Shown piece by piece: positions 34,897 through 43,425 of a stretch of 64,000 bases of DNA. Within the stretch, counting starts at the first letter, position 1. Every line of letters starts with the position of its first letter. The stretch lies in assembly GCF_005877905.1 (NCBI RefSeq), contig NZ_SWDV01000024.1, positions 62,001 to 126,000 on the forward strand, given 5' to 3'. The DNA is from Pseudomonas nicosulfuronedens (GTDB lineage: Bacteria; Pseudomonadota; Gammaproteobacteria; Pseudomonadales; Pseudomonadaceae). The translations under genes and the position numbers were made by a program. The notes below the pieces were generated by a model, which worked only from the letters and a program-made list of their open reading frames with translations, was not told the DNA's origin and did not search any database.

Positions 34897-34970
34897 ATAG
34901 GACTTTTCCTATACAAATAGAACGTCCGTACTCCTAAACTGGCCTGTCACCCTGCGGGAACACCCGCAGG
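34897..34970 (+). promoter_or_regulatory. Promoter-like region and 5' hairpin before YegP-like gene
   Basis: An inverted repeat ATAGGA/TCCTAT (34897-34912) overlaps a -10-like TATACA (34910-34915). Further on, CCTGCGGG/CCCGCAGG (34951-34958, 34963-34970) with an AACA loop would form a strong hairpin in the leader, 30 bp before the ATG, without a T-run. This could be a regulatory or stabilising 5' structure. Confidence 0.45.
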
Positions 34971-34999
34971 ACGTTGACACCGGATAGATGGAGCACCAC

Positions 35000-35332
35000 A
35001 TGCCCGGTTGGTATGAAATCAAGGAACTCAGCAGCGGCAACCGTCGCGTTCTGCTCAAGAGCACGGCCCACGGTACTCTGCTGGAAACTCTGGCCTACCC
35101 GACACAGGAGGCAGCCGAGCAGGCCATCAACAGCCTCCGCAGCTCCTGTGCGGCCGTCGAGCGCTACAAGCGCCAGATGTCCCCCGGCGGCAAGAATTTC
35201 TTCGTGATCCGCGATAACACCGGTGCAGAACTGCTGACCAGCAAGCTGTACGACTCCGAGGCCGCACGCGACCAGGCGATCGCAACGATCGCCCAGGCCG
35301 GCCTCAGCACCGAGCTGCGTGCGCACGCTTGA
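35000..35332 (+). CDS. YegP-like protein (two DUF1508 repeats)
   Basis: 110 aa, the same length as E. coli YegP, starting MPGWYEIKELSSGNRRVLLK versus the MAGWFEL start of that family. Two tandem repeats are visible: residues 1-50 (degenerate) and 58-103 (NFFVIRDNTGAELLTSKLY then EAARDQAIATI). Each is a small beta-beta-alpha unit of the DUF1508 family, with no assigned function. The ATG at 35000 has GGAG at a good distance; the in-frame ATG four codons earlier has none. It is monocistronic, with its own terminator. Confidence 0.82.
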   Translation: MPGWYEIKELSSGNRRVLLKSTAHGTLLETLAYPTQEAAEQAINSLRSSCAAVERYKRQMSPGGKNFFVIRDNTGAELLTSKLYDSEAARDQAIATIAQAGLSTELRAHA

Positions 35333-35350
35333 GTGACGAGTGAATGAAAG

Positions 35351-35376
35351 AGCCCCGCGCAATGCGGGGCTTTTTT
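35351..35376 (+). terminator. Rho-independent terminator after YegP-like gene
   Basis: Stem AGCCCCGC/GCGGGGCT (35351-35358, 35364-35371) with a 5-nt loop and six T, 18 bp after the stop. Confidence 0.92.
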
Positions 35377-35396
35377 GTGGGCGTCATATACAACTT

Positions 35397-35463
35397 GCAG
35401 GAGCGAGCTTGCTCGCGAACCTGGCATCACAGCGGGGCTGTTCGCGAGCAAGCTCGCTCCTAC
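35397..35463. repeat. REP doublet reaching into the GFA gene
   Basis: Left copy 35397-35420 (one mismatch at the outer end) and right copy 35440-35463 of the 24-bp REP, 19 bp apart. The right arm contains the stop codon of the convergent GFA-family gene (TAG on the minus strand, 35460-35462), so the repeat forms the very end of that coding sequence. Confidence 0.92.
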
Positions 35464-35825
35464 ACGCTCGGCCCCGCCACGGTGCTCATGCCCTTGCCGT
35501 CCACCCGCCGTGTCGGGATCGATTCGGGGTCGAGATTGTCGATGCAGCTGCCATTCACGCTGAGCAACGCCGGATTGCTGCGGCGCTGGTGGTAGACGTA
35601 GATGCCGCACGTCCCGCAGAAGTAATGCAACGCCACGCCGCTGTTCCAGCGGTACAGGCGCAGGGCCTGATCGCCGCGGGTCAGTCGGAAGTTGTCCTTC
35701 GGCACGGTGGCCATCAGGGCGTTGCGCTTGGCGCACAGCGAGCAGTCGCAACGCACCAGTTCGTCGAGCTCCGCGTCGAAGGCGAAAGCTACCGCGCCGC
35801 AGTGGCAACTACCGGTGTAATGCAT
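35460..35825 (-). CDS. GFA/Mss4-like zinc-binding protein
   Basis: 121 aa from the ATG at 35825, which has AGGAGT upstream. Family marks are HYTGSCHCGAVAF (residues 2-14), CDCSLCAKRNALM (about 27-39) and YFCGTCGIYVYH (about 71-82). These CxC and CxxC pairs bind zinc in glutathione-dependent formaldehyde-activating-like proteins, most of which have no proven substrate. The stop codon lies inside a REP arm, so the last residues (about AGPSV) may have been set by the repeat insertion. Confidence 0.85.
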   Translation of the reverse strand: MHYTGSCHCGAVAFAFDAELDELVRCDCSLCAKRNALMATVPKDNFRLTRGDQALRLYRWNSGVALHYFCGTCGIYVYHQRRSNPALLSVNGSCIDNLDPESIPTRRVDGKGMSTVAGPSV

Positions 35826-35987
35826 GGCGGACTCCTCATCGTGACTGATGTCTATGAATAGCCCAGCGTAGACGCTCTCCCATTCGTGACTACGGCTCAA
35901 CTATCCTTTGCCGTTTGCCACGTTTTTCTCAAGGGACGACTTCCGGACAATGCCTCCCATCGCATCCCATTCGTCCGGAGCCCCACC

Positions 35988-37187
35988 ATGCCACTCGCCC
36001 TCCTGGCGCTGACGCTCAGTGCCTTCGCCATCGGCACGACGGAGTTCGTCATCGTCGGTCTGATTCCCACCATCGCCACCGACCTGGGCGTCACCCTGCC
36101 CTCCGCCGGCCTGCTGGTCAGCCTCTACGCCCTCAGCGTCGCCATCGGTGCGCCGCTGCTGACCGCCATGACCGGGCGCATCCCACGCAAGGCACTGCTG
36201 GTTGGCCTGATGGCGCTGTTCACCGTTGGCAATCTGGTGGCCTGGCAGGCGCCCAGCTACGAATCGCTGATCGTCGCGCGCATCCTCACCGGCCTGGCCC
36301 ACGGCGTGTTCTTCTCGGTCGGCTCGATCATCGCCACCAACCTGGTGAGCAAGGACAAGGCCGCCAGCGCCATCGCCACCATGTTCAGCGGCATGACCGT
36401 TGCCTTCGTCACCGGCATCCCGCTGGGCACCTTCATTGGCCAGCACCTGGGCTGGCGCGTGACCTTCCTGGTGGTCGCCGCCTTCGGCGTGGTCGCCCTG
36501 CTCGGCAGCCTGCTGTTCGTGCCGAAGACCATCCAGCACACCCCGCCGGCGCCTCTGCTGCGCCAGGCCCGCGTACTGCTGCAACCGCGTCTGTTGCTGG
36601 TCTATGCGATGACCGCCGTGGGCTATGGCGGTTCGCTGATCGCCTTCACCTTCCTCGCGCCGATCCTCCAGGACCTCGCTGGCTTCAGCCCGAACATGGT
36701 CGGCGCGGTGCTCCTGGCCTACGGTGTCTCGGTGGCCATCGGCAATATCTGGGGCGGCCGCCTCGCCGACAAGCGCGGCCCGGTCAGCGCCCTGAAGATC
36801 ATCTTCGGCCTGTTGGCTTCGGTACTGCTGGTGCTGACTTTCACCGCCGGCAACCCGTGGCTGGTGGTGCTGACGGTGCTGGCCTGGGGCGCAGTCGCCT
36901 TCGGCAACGTGCCCGGTCTGCAGGTGTATGTCGTACAGCAGGCCGAGCGCGTGGCCCCGGATGCAGTGGACGTGGCTGCCGGCTTCAACATCGCCGCGTT
37001 CAATCTCGGCGTGGCCGGTGGTTCCTGGGCGGGCGGCCTGGTGGTCAGCCACCTGGGCCTGGGCCATACGCCCTGGATCGCCGCCGTCGTCACCCTCGCC
37101 GCCTTCAGCCTGACCGCCCTGAGTGGTCGTCTGGACCGCAACAAATCCATGGAACCGGCCGCCCCTGGCGCGGTTCCCACTCACTGA
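35988..37187 (+). CDS. MFS transporter, DHA1 family
   Basis: 399 aa, 12 membrane helices. Start [20 protein letters not shown] followed by [37 protein letters not shown] (loop 2-3) and [18 protein letters not shown] in helix 4: the arabinose-efflux/NepI/YdhP-type DHA1 pattern. It probably exports a sugar, nucleoside or drug. GGAG lies 7 nt before the ATG at 35988. dkgB follows after 19 bp, so the two are co-transcribed, which suggests the pump and reductase act on the same sugar acid or carbonyl compound. Confidence 0.85.
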   Translation: MPLALLALTLSAFAIGTTEFVIVGLIPTIATDLGVTLPSAGLLVSLYALSVAIGAPLLTAMTGRIPRKALLVGLMALFTVGNLVAWQAPSYESLIVARILTGLAHGVFFSVGSIIATNLVSKDKAASAIATMFSGMTVAFVTGIPLGTFIGQHLGWRVTFLVVAAFGVVALLGSLLFVPKTIQHTPPAPLLRQARVLLQPRLLLVYAMTAVGYGGSLIAFTFLAPILQDLAGFSPNMVGAVLLAYGVSVAIGNIWGGRLADKRGPVSALKIIFGLLASVLLVLTFTAGNPWLVVLTVLAWGAVAFGNVPGLQVYVVQQAERVAPDAVDVAAGFNIAAFNLGVAGGSWAGGLVVSHLGLGHTPWIAAVVTLAAFSLTALSGRLDRNKSMEPAAPGAVPTH

Positions 37188-37206
37188 TCGACCAAGGAGA
37201 CTTCCC

Positions 37207-38010
37207 ATGAGCGTTCCCGCCTTCGGCCTCGGCACTTTCCGCCTCAAGGGCCAGACCGTCATCGACTCCATCCGCACCGCGCTGGACCTGGGCTACCGGG
37301 CCATCGACACCGCGCAGATCTACGGCAACGAAGCCGACGTCGGCGAAGCCATTGCCGGCGCCAAGGTCAAGCGTGACGAGCTGTACCTGACCACCAAGAT
37401 CTGGACCGAGAACTACGCCGCCGACAAGCTGATCCCCAGCCTCAAGGACAGCCTGCACAAGCTACGCACCGACCGCGTCGAGCTGACCCTGATCCACTGG
37501 CCGTCGCCCAACGGCGCAGTGCCGGTCGCCGAGTTCATGGGCGCCCTGGCCGAAGCCAAGGCCCAGGGCCTCACCGGCGAGATCGGCGTGTCCAACTTCA
37601 CCATTGCGCTGATGCAGGAAGCCATCGCCGCCGTGGGCGCCGGCCAGATCGCCACCAACCAGGTGGAACTGCACCCCTACCTGCAGAACCGCAAGGTCGT
37701 CGATTTCGCCCAGAGCCAGGGCATCCACATCACGTCCTACATGACCCTGGGCTACGGCAAGGTGCTCGGCGACGAAGTGATCATCGGCATCGCCAAGCGC
37801 CACGGCGTCACCCCGGCGCAGGTCACCCTGGCCTGGGCCATGCAGCTGGGCTACTCGGTGATCCCATCCTCCACCAAGCGCGAGAACCTCGAAGGCAACC
37901 TGCGTGCCGTCGACCTGCGCCTGACCGATGCCGACATGGCCGCAATCGCCGCGCTGGAGCGCAACGAGCGCATCACCAGCCCGGAAAGCCTGGCTCCGGC
38001 CTGGGATTGA
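37207..38010 (+). CDS. dkgB: 2,5-diketo-D-gluconate reductase B (aldo/keto reductase)
   Basis: 267 aa, identical in length to E. coli DkgB and recognisably close to it: [38 protein letters not shown] with the catalytic Asp/Tyr, [10 protein letters not shown] with the catalytic His, and [16 protein letters not shown] for NADPH binding. It reduces 2,5-diketogluconate, methylglyoxal and beta-keto esters. It lies 19 bp after an MFS gene; a YafC-like LysR gene lies 2.2 kb downstream, recalling the dkgB-yafC neighbourhood of enterobacteria. An AAGGAG-like site precedes the ATG. Confidence 0.9.
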   Translation: MSVPAFGLGTFRLKGQTVIDSIRTALDLGYRAIDTAQIYGNEADVGEAIAGAKVKRDELYLTTKIWTENYAADKLIPSLKDSLHKLRTDRVELTLIHWPSPNGAVPVAEFMGALAEAKAQGLTGEIGVSNFTIALMQEAIAAVGAGQIATNQVELHPYLQNRKVVDFAQSQGIHITSYMTLGYGKVLGDEVIIGIAKRHGVTPAQVTLAWAMQLGYSVIPSSTKRENLEGNLRAVDLRLTDADMAAIAALERNERITSPESLAPAWD

Positions 38011-38026
38011 TCCGCAACTGCCTGAC

Positions 38027-38046
38027 AGCCGCCCCTCGGGGCGGCT
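38027..38046 (+). terminator. Hairpin after dkgB
   Basis: AGCCGCCC/GGGCGGCT with a CTCG loop, 17 bp beyond the dkgB stop. The T-tract is weak (TTTGCCGTTT), so it may be an attenuator before the downstream dehydrogenase gene. Confidence 0.6.
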
Positions 38047-38068
38047 TTGCCGTTTCCAAGGAGTACCC

Positions 38069-39094
38069 ATGAGCGCCCCCGACCCTATCCGCGCAAATGA
38101 CTATGCAGCCTGGACCTGGACGCCCGGCGCCGGCATCGACGGCCTGAGCCTGACTCGCCTGCCGCTGCCCACGCCCGGCCCTGACGAGGTGCTGGTCGCC
38201 AACACCGCCATCGCCCTGAACCCGGTGGACTGGAAGATGATCGACTGGGGCCGCGACGATTGGCAGCCGGGCCAGGTGCCTGGCGTGGATGGCGTCGGCA
38301 TCGTCATCGCGGTAGGCAGCGACGCAAACCTGCGCATTGGCACCCGCGTCGCCTACCACCAGTCCCTGACCCGCGGCGGCAGCTTCGCCCACTACACGCT
38401 GCTGCGTACTCGCGCCGTGTACCCGGTTCCGGACTCGCTGGACGACGCCACCGCCGCCAGCCTGCCTTGCCCCGGCCTCACCGCCTGGCAGGCGCTGATC
38501 AAGCTGCCGGCCTGCAACAACCGTGACGTACTGGTGACCGGCGCCGGCGGTGCGGTCGGCTATCTGCTGGCCCAACTTGCCCTGCAGCGCGGCCTGCGTG
38601 TGTGGGTAACGGCTTCGAAGAAACACCGCGAGCACCTGCTGCAACTGGGTGTCGCCGGGGTCTTCGACTACCGCGACGGCCAATGGGCCCCGCAACTGCT
38701 CGAAGCCCTAGGTCCGCGCCGCCTGCACGGCATCTTCGATACCGTCAGCGGCAACCACGCCACCGGCCTGGCCCCGCTGCTGGGCTACAACGGCCACCTG
38801 GTGTGCATTCAGGACCGCCAGGAAAACGCTCCGCTGCCGGCTTTCAGCACCGCCATTTCATTGCACGAAGTGGCGCTGAACAGCATCCATGCCCATGGCG
38901 AAACCCTCGACTGGCAAGAGCTGCACGACGGTGCAGAACACCTGATGCACGGTGTCGCCGACGGCCAACTGCAGGCGCCGGCGAAACAGTTCTTCGACTT
39001 CGCCGAACTGCCCCAGGCGCTGCGCCGCTTGAAGTCTGGCGAAGGCAGCGGTAAATGGATCAGTCGCCTGCCGGCGCCAGCGGTCATCGCCTGA
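38069..39094 (+). CDS. Zinc-independent alcohol dehydrogenase/quinone-reductase-like (MDR)
   Basis: 341 aa in the medium-chain dehydrogenase fold. N-terminal GroES-like half: DEVLVANTAIALNPVDWKMI and VPGVDGVGIVIAVGS. The NADPH Rossmann motif VLVTGAGGAVGYLLAQLAL is at about residues 153-171, and the C-terminus is KSGEGSGKWISRL. The catalytic-zinc Cys and structural-zinc cysteines of true alcohol dehydrogenases are absent, pointing to a quinone oxidoreductase or enoyl reductase. AAGGAG precedes the ATG. It follows dkgB by 58 bp, possibly co-transcribed through a weak hairpin. Confidence 0.83.
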   Translation: MSAPDPIRANDYAAWTWTPGAGIDGLSLTRLPLPTPGPDEVLVANTAIALNPVDWKMIDWGRDDWQPGQVPGVDGVGIVIAVGSDANLRIGTRVAYHQSLTRGGSFAHYTLLRTRAVYPVPDSLDDATAASLPCPGLTAWQALIKLPACNNRDVLVTGAGGAVGYLLAQLALQRGLRVWVTASKKHREHLLQLGVAGVFDYRDGQWAPQLLEALGPRRLHGIFDTVSGNHATGLAPLLGYNGHLVCIQDRQENAPLPAFSTAISLHEVALNSIHAHGETLDWQELHDGAEHLMHGVADGQLQAPAKQFFDFAELPQALRRLKSGEGSGKWISRLPAPAVIA

Positions 39095-39135
39095 CCGGGC
39101 AGATGGGCATACTTTTGCTCTGAACTTCGCTGTTC

Positions 39136-39202
39136 GTAGGAGCGAGCTTGCTCGCGAACCGCATCGCAGCAGGAATTGGTTCGCGAGCAAGCTCGCTCCT
39201 AC
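39136..39202. repeat. REP doublet (inverted pair)
   Basis: Exact 24-bp REP copies at 39136-39159 and 39179-39202 with a 19-bp spacer. It ends 31 bp before the SDR ATG, so it would lie in that gene's leader if transcription reads through. Confidence 0.92.
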
Positions 39203-39232
39203 AGGGTTAACTACATATCTCAGGAGAACAAC

Positions 39233-40015
39233 ATGGATCTGGGCATCAAGGGCCGCTGGGCCGTGGTCTGCGCCGCCAGCAAGGGCCTCGGCAAGGGTTG
39301 TGCCCTGGCGCTGGCCCGCGAAGGCGTGAACCTGGCGATCAACGCCCGCGACGTCGACACCCTGGCCGCCACCGCCGCCGAACTGCGCCAGCTGGGTGTG
39401 AAAGTACGCGAAGTGGCTGGCGACATCAGCCAGCCGGAGGTGCGCGCCGCACTGATCGCTGCCTGCCCGCAGGTGGACATCCTGGTCAACAATGCCGGCG
39501 GCCCGCCGCCCGGTGATTTTCGCGACTGGGAGCGCGAAGACTGGCTGCGCGCCCTGGAGCTGAACATGCTCACGCCCATCGAACTGATCAAGGCCACCAT
39601 CGACGGCATGGCCGAGCGCGGCTTCGGACGCATCGTCAACATCACCTCCGGTTCGGTGAAAGCGCCCATCGCCACCCTCGGCCTGTCCAACGGCGCGCGC
39701 AGCGGCCTGACCGGTTTCGTCGCCGGCGTTGCCCGCCAGCCGCAGGTTGCCGGCCACAACGTGACGATCAATGGCCTGTTGCCGGGCTCCTTCGACACCG
39801 ACCGCCTGCGCAGCGGCTACCACCGCGCAGCGACCCTCGGCGGCCGCGACGAAGGCGAACTGGTGGAGGCCGGCAAACAGGAAATCCCCGCCGGGCGCTT
39901 CGGCAGCGCCGAGGAATTCGGTGCTTTCTGCGCTTTCCTTTGCAGCGTCCACGCCGGCTACCTGACCGGGCAGAACCTGTTGCTGGATGGCGGCGCCTAT
40001 CCGGGCACCTACTGA
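39233..40015 (+). CDS. Short-chain dehydrogenase/reductase (FabG-like)
   Basis: 260 aa. Cofactor loop AVVCAASKGLGKGCALALA at about residues 9-27 (a TGxxxGxG variant with AASKGLG), NNAGGPPPGDF near 87-97, the catalytic Ser in VNITSGSVKAP at about 142, and SNGARSGLTGF near 155-165. In the last of these the Tyr of the usual YxxxK appears replaced (LGLSNGARSGL), as in a subgroup of atypical 3-oxoacyl reductase-like SDRs. AGGAG lies 6 nt before the ATG. Bracketed by REP elements on both sides. Substrate unknown. Confidence 0.8.
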   Translation: MDLGIKGRWAVVCAASKGLGKGCALALAREGVNLAINARDVDTLAATAAELRQLGVKVREVAGDISQPEVRAALIAACPQVDILVNNAGGPPPGDFRDWEREDWLRALELNMLTPIELIKATIDGMAERGFGRIVNITSGSVKAPIATLGLSNGARSGLTGFVAGVARQPQVAGHNVTINGLLPGSFDTDRLRSGYHRAATLGGRDEGELVEAGKQEIPAGRFGSAEEFGAFCAFLCSVHAGYLTGQNLLLDGGAYPGTY

Positions 40016-40026
40016 TCCGTATCGGC

Positions 40027-40115
40027 GTAGGAGCGGACTCCGTCCGCGATGAGTTGTCCGTACTCCCCGGGTGACCGGTGTGACGATGAGTCGATCGCGG
40101 ACAGCGTCCGCTCCC
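40027..40115. repeat. Divergent REP-like pair (GGACTCCGTCC type)
   Basis: GTAGGAGCGGACTCCGTCCG at 40027 onward and an imperfect reverse copy ATCGCGGACAGCGTCCGCTC ending at 40115 form an inverted pair. The outer GTAGGAGCG matches the main REP but the core is different, so this is a second subfamily placed directly beside a standard doublet. Confidence 0.75.
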
Positions 40116-40134
40116 GCGACGCCGGAACCACCCT

Positions 40135-40201
40135 GTAGGAGCGAGCTTGCTCGCGAACCAACCTTCGCTGCGATGCGGTTCGCGAGCAAGCTCGCTCCTA
40201 C
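40135..40201. repeat. REP doublet (inverted pair)
   Basis: Exact 24-bp REP copies at 40135-40158 and 40178-40201 with a 19-bp spacer. It ends 49 bp before the LysR ATG, within its likely promoter/leader. Confidence 0.92.
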
Positions 40202-40250
40202 AAAGGCCAGCCGCTACCATCCACCCCGCCGCTCCCGAACAGGCCCACCG

Positions 40251-41156
40251 ATGAAAGCCCACTCCGACGAACTCAAGACCTTCGCCACGGTGATCGACTG
40301 CGGCTCCATCACCGCCGCCGCCGAACAGCTGGGGCTGACGCCCTCGGCCGTGAGCCGGGCACTGTCGAAGCTGGAGGAAAAGCTCGGCACCACCCTGCTC
40401 AACCGCACCACGCGGCGCATGAAGCTGACCGAGGAAGGTGAATTCTTCCTCGAGAACGCCCGCCACATCCTCGAACAGATGGACGCCCTGGAAGAACGCC
40501 TGGCCCTGCGCCAGCAATCCCCGGCCGGGCGCCTGCGGATCAATGCCGCCTCGCCGTTCATGCTGCACGCCGTAGTGCCGCACATCGGCGCCTTCCGGGA
40601 GCGCTACCCGGACATCGAGCTGCAGCTCAACACCAATGACCTCAACATCGACCTGCTGGAACAGAGCACCGACATCGCCATCCGCATCGGCCACCTCGCC
40701 GACTCCAGCCTGCATGCCCGCCCGCTGGGCAGCAGCCGCCTGAACCTGCTGGCCGCTCCCGACTACCTCGAGCGCCACGGCGCCCCAACCAACCTGGAAG
40801 AGCTGCTCGGCCATTCGCTGCTGGGCTTCACCCAGCCCGAGGCGCTGAACGTCTGGCCGATCCGCCACGCCGGCGGCGACACCCTCACGGTCGACCCGTC
40901 GCTGTCCGCTTCCAGCGGCGAGACCCTGCGCCAGCTGGCCATCGGTGGCCAGGGCATCGCCTGCCTCGCCAGCTTCATGACCTGCGATGACATCCGTGCC
41001 GGTCGCCTGGTACGCGTGCTACCGGAGATGACCAGCGAACGCCGCCAGCCGATCCATGCGGTGTACTACCGCAACTCGCAGCTGGCGCTGCGCATCCAGT
41101 GCTTCCTCGACTTCATCCAGGAGCGTCTGGCGCAATCGCTGCACGCCACCGGCTGA
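40251..41156 (+). CDS. LysR-type regulator, YafC-like
   Basis: 301 aa. Winged HTH at residues about 1-60 (AHSDELKTFATVIDCGSITA, then LTPSAVSRALSKLE), linker, then an effector domain (GRLRINAASPFMLHAVVPHI). Several segments match my memory of E. coli YafC: AVSRALSKLEEKLG, LLNRTTRRMKLTEEGE, PDIELQL, SSGETLRQL, GQGIACLASFM and AVYYRNSQLALRI. YafC lies next to dkgB in E. coli, and here dkgB is 2.2 kb upstream. It probably regulates dkgB or the intervening dehydrogenases. Confidence 0.87.
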   Translation: MKAHSDELKTFATVIDCGSITAAAEQLGLTPSAVSRALSKLEEKLGTTLLNRTTRRMKLTEEGEFFLENARHILEQMDALEERLALRQQSPAGRLRINAASPFMLHAVVPHIGAFRERYPDIELQLNTNDLNIDLLEQSTDIAIRIGHLADSSLHARPLGSSRLNLLAAPDYLERHGAPTNLEELLGHSLLGFTQPEALNVWPIRHAGGDTLTVDPSLSASSGETLRQLAIGGQGIACLASFMTCDDIRAGRLVRVLPEMTSERRQPIHAVYYRNSQLALRIQCFLDFIQERLAQSLHATG

Positions 41157-41259
41157 AGGAAAAATCCCGCAAAGCCGGCGATCCTCGACCACACTGATCA
41201 GGGTTCGCCGGCACCGCGCTGCAACGCCGTGCCGCCCCGCCGAGACCAGAGGGCCTGGC

Positions 41260-43425
41260 ATGTCTCCCATGCTGTTGTACCTGCGCGCCATCATCCATCC
41301 TGGCCGCGATACCCTGCTGTTCGCCCTGCGCACCGTGCTCGCGGGGCTGTTGACGCTGTACCTGGCGTTCCTGCTCGACCTTGACCAGCCCAAGTGGGCG
41401 ACCATGACGGTGGTGATCATCAGCACCCCGCTGGCGGGCATGACCCTGCAGAAAAGCTTCGCCCAGGTGATCGGCACCACCATCGGCGCCATGGTCGCCG
41501 TGGCCATCATGGCGCTGTTCCCCCAGGCGCCGCTGCCTTTCATCGTCACCCTGGCGCTGTGGCTGGCGATCTGCACGGCCGGCGGCACCCTGATGCGCTT
41601 CACCCACTCCCACGCCTTCGTGCTGAGCGGCTTCACGGCAGTGATTGTCGCGCTGCTGGCCCAGCCGGCGCCTGAATCGACCTATACCCTGGCCATCACC
41701 CGTGTCACCGAAACCCTGCTGGGCGTGGCCTGCGTGACCCTGGTCAGCCTGTTCTTCGCTCGCCCGCAGAGCGTGGCGCGGGGCTACTTCGCCAAGGTTG
41801 ACCAGTTGATCCGCCTGATCGCCGTGCACGCCGCCGCGGTGATCCGCGGGGATGAGCTGGAGGAGGATTTCCAGCAACGGCAGAAACAACTGCTGGGCGA
41901 GATCGCCGCCCTGGAGATGCTGCGTCGCCATCTGTATTTCGACGCCCCGCGGCTGCGCGGCGCCGATGAGCTGGTGCAGCAGCTGGCCAACCAGCTGGTG
42001 CTGATGACTTCGCGGTTGGCGATCCTGCGGCGCCAACGCAAGCTGATCGAAGCGCGCCTGAGCGGCCCGCTTCCGGAATCCGTGCGACGCCTGCGCGAAG
42101 ATGAATTGGCCTGCCTCGCCGAGCTGGCCGAGTTCGGCCGCGACCTGCCCGGCTCCACCCGCAAGCGCATCACCCAGCTGCGCCAGCGCTTCGACGCCGC
42201 CGCGCGGCAGGCCGAAGAACTCGCCGACGGTCTGCCCACGTCGCTGCGCTCCCTGGCCTGGGCGTTGCGTTTCGAGCAGGCACGGCTGATGCAGCAACTG
42301 GACGAGATGATCGAACTCAGCGAAGCGATTCAGGAAGGTCGCCCTGGCAGCAGCTCCTACCCGCAAAGCCAGGCCCACGCCCTGCACCTGGATTTCCATC
42401 TCGCCGCGATGAACGCCACCCGCGCCTTCGTCGCCCTTTGCTGCGCTGGCTGGGTCTGGATCGAAACCGCCTGGGACGGCGCCCGCGCCGGGATGATCCT
42501 GGTCGGCATCCTCTGCTCGCTACTGGCCACCTTCCCGCGCCCGCTGATGGCGAGCCTGGCCTACATGCGCGGGCTGGCGATGGCGCTGGTGGCGGCGGCG
42601 CTGCTGCAATTCCTGTTGCTGCCCAGCGTCGGCGACTTCGAGATGCTCGCGCTTTTCCTGGTTCCTCTGCTCTACGTGATCGCGGTGGGCCTGGCCAACC
42701 CGCAGACTGCCGGCATCGGCATCGGCCTGGGGCTGTCCACCTTCCTGCTGGTCGGCCCGCAGAACCAGGGCGCGTGGATCAATACCTCGCTGCAATGGTT
42801 CGAGTTCGCCGGTGGCTATGTCAGCGCCGGCGTGCTGGCCCTGCTGGTGTACGCCTGGGTATTCCCATTCGACGCCGATGCGCGCCTGCGCCGCCAATCG
42901 CGCCGCACCCGTGCCGAAGTGCGCTCGGTGCTGCTGTCCAAGCCCAGCGAGGCGCGCCGCTTCCTGTTCGAGAGCCGCATGGTGGATCGCCTGGCGATCA
43001 TGCTCGGGTTGCTGCCGGCAGCGCGCGACAGCCAGTCCGGTGAGCGCTTCCAGTGCAGCCTGGCGAGCATGACCCTGGGCGTGGTGCTGCACCAGCTGCG
43101 CCGCGAGAGCCTGAACCCCAACGGCCTGCCGCAGGCCCTGCGCGAACGCCTGTCGCTACTGCTGGACGAACTCGCCGCCTGCCTCGATCAGCCTCCCGCC
43201 GCTCCGCTGCAGCGGGTACTGCCCGCCATGCGCGAGCTGGGCAACGAGCTGGATGAGCTGCAAGGCCATGGCAACTACCCCAGCGGCGATGCCATGCGCC
43301 CGGTGTTCGTCAGCGGCGTGGCGCTGCTGGTGGCCGCCGATCTGCTGGAACGCTTCCGCGACCTCTACGGCGAATCCGCCGTCCTCCACGACGACCACGG
43401 GGAAGCCGCGCTGCATGCCCGTTGA
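41260..43425 (+). CDS. FUSC-family efflux pump (AaeB-like)
   Basis: 721 aa. Two membrane blocks of about six helices (residues about 15-170 and 385-540) each followed by a cytosolic helical domain: the fusaric-acid-resistance layout. Starts with LRAIIHPGRDTLLFALRTVLAGLLTLYLA and WATMTVVIISTPLAG; the repeat begins ATRAFVALCCAGWVWIETAWDG. Such proteins export aromatic carboxylic acids. It begins a compact operon with a DUF1656 gene (11-bp overlap) and an HlyD adaptor, equivalent to aaeB-aaeX-aaeA. No outer-membrane component is encoded here. Confidence 0.9.
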   Translation: MSPMLLYLRAIIHPGRDTLLFALRTVLAGLLTLYLAFLLDLDQPKWATMTVVIISTPLAGMTLQKSFAQVIGTTIGAMVAVAIMALFPQAPLPFIVTLALWLAICTAGGTLMRFTHSHAFVLSGFTAVIVALLAQPAPESTYTLAITRVTETLLGVACVTLVSLFFARPQSVARGYFAKVDQLIRLIAVHAAAVIRGDELEEDFQQRQKQLLGEIAALEMLRRHLYFDAPRLRGADELVQQLANQLVLMTSRLAILRRQRKLIEARLSGPLPESVRRLREDELACLAELAEFGRDLPGSTRKRITQLRQRFDAAARQAEELADGLPTSLRSLAWALRFEQARLMQQLDEMIELSEAIQEGRPGSSSYPQSQAHALHLDFHLAAMNATRAFVALCCAGWVWIETAWDGARAGMILVGILCSLLATFPRPLMASLAYMRGLAMALVAAALLQFLLLPSVGDFEMLALFLVPLLYVIAVGLANPQTAGIGIGLGLSTFLLVGPQNQGAWINTSLQWFEFAGGYVSAGVLALLVYAWVFPFDADARLRRQSRRTRAEVRSVLLSKPSEARRFLFESRMVDRLAIMLGLLPAARDSQSGERFQCSLASMTLGVVLHQLRRESLNPNGLPQALRERLSLLLDELAACLDQPPAAPLQRVLPAMRELGNELDELQGHGNYPSGDAMRPVFVSGVALLVAADLLERFRDLYGESAVLHDDHGEAALHAR

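Noticed and set aside
22941-40201. CRISPR array
   Set aside because: The repeated 24-bp units are inverted pairs at scattered sites with no regular spacers and no cas genes; they are REP elements.
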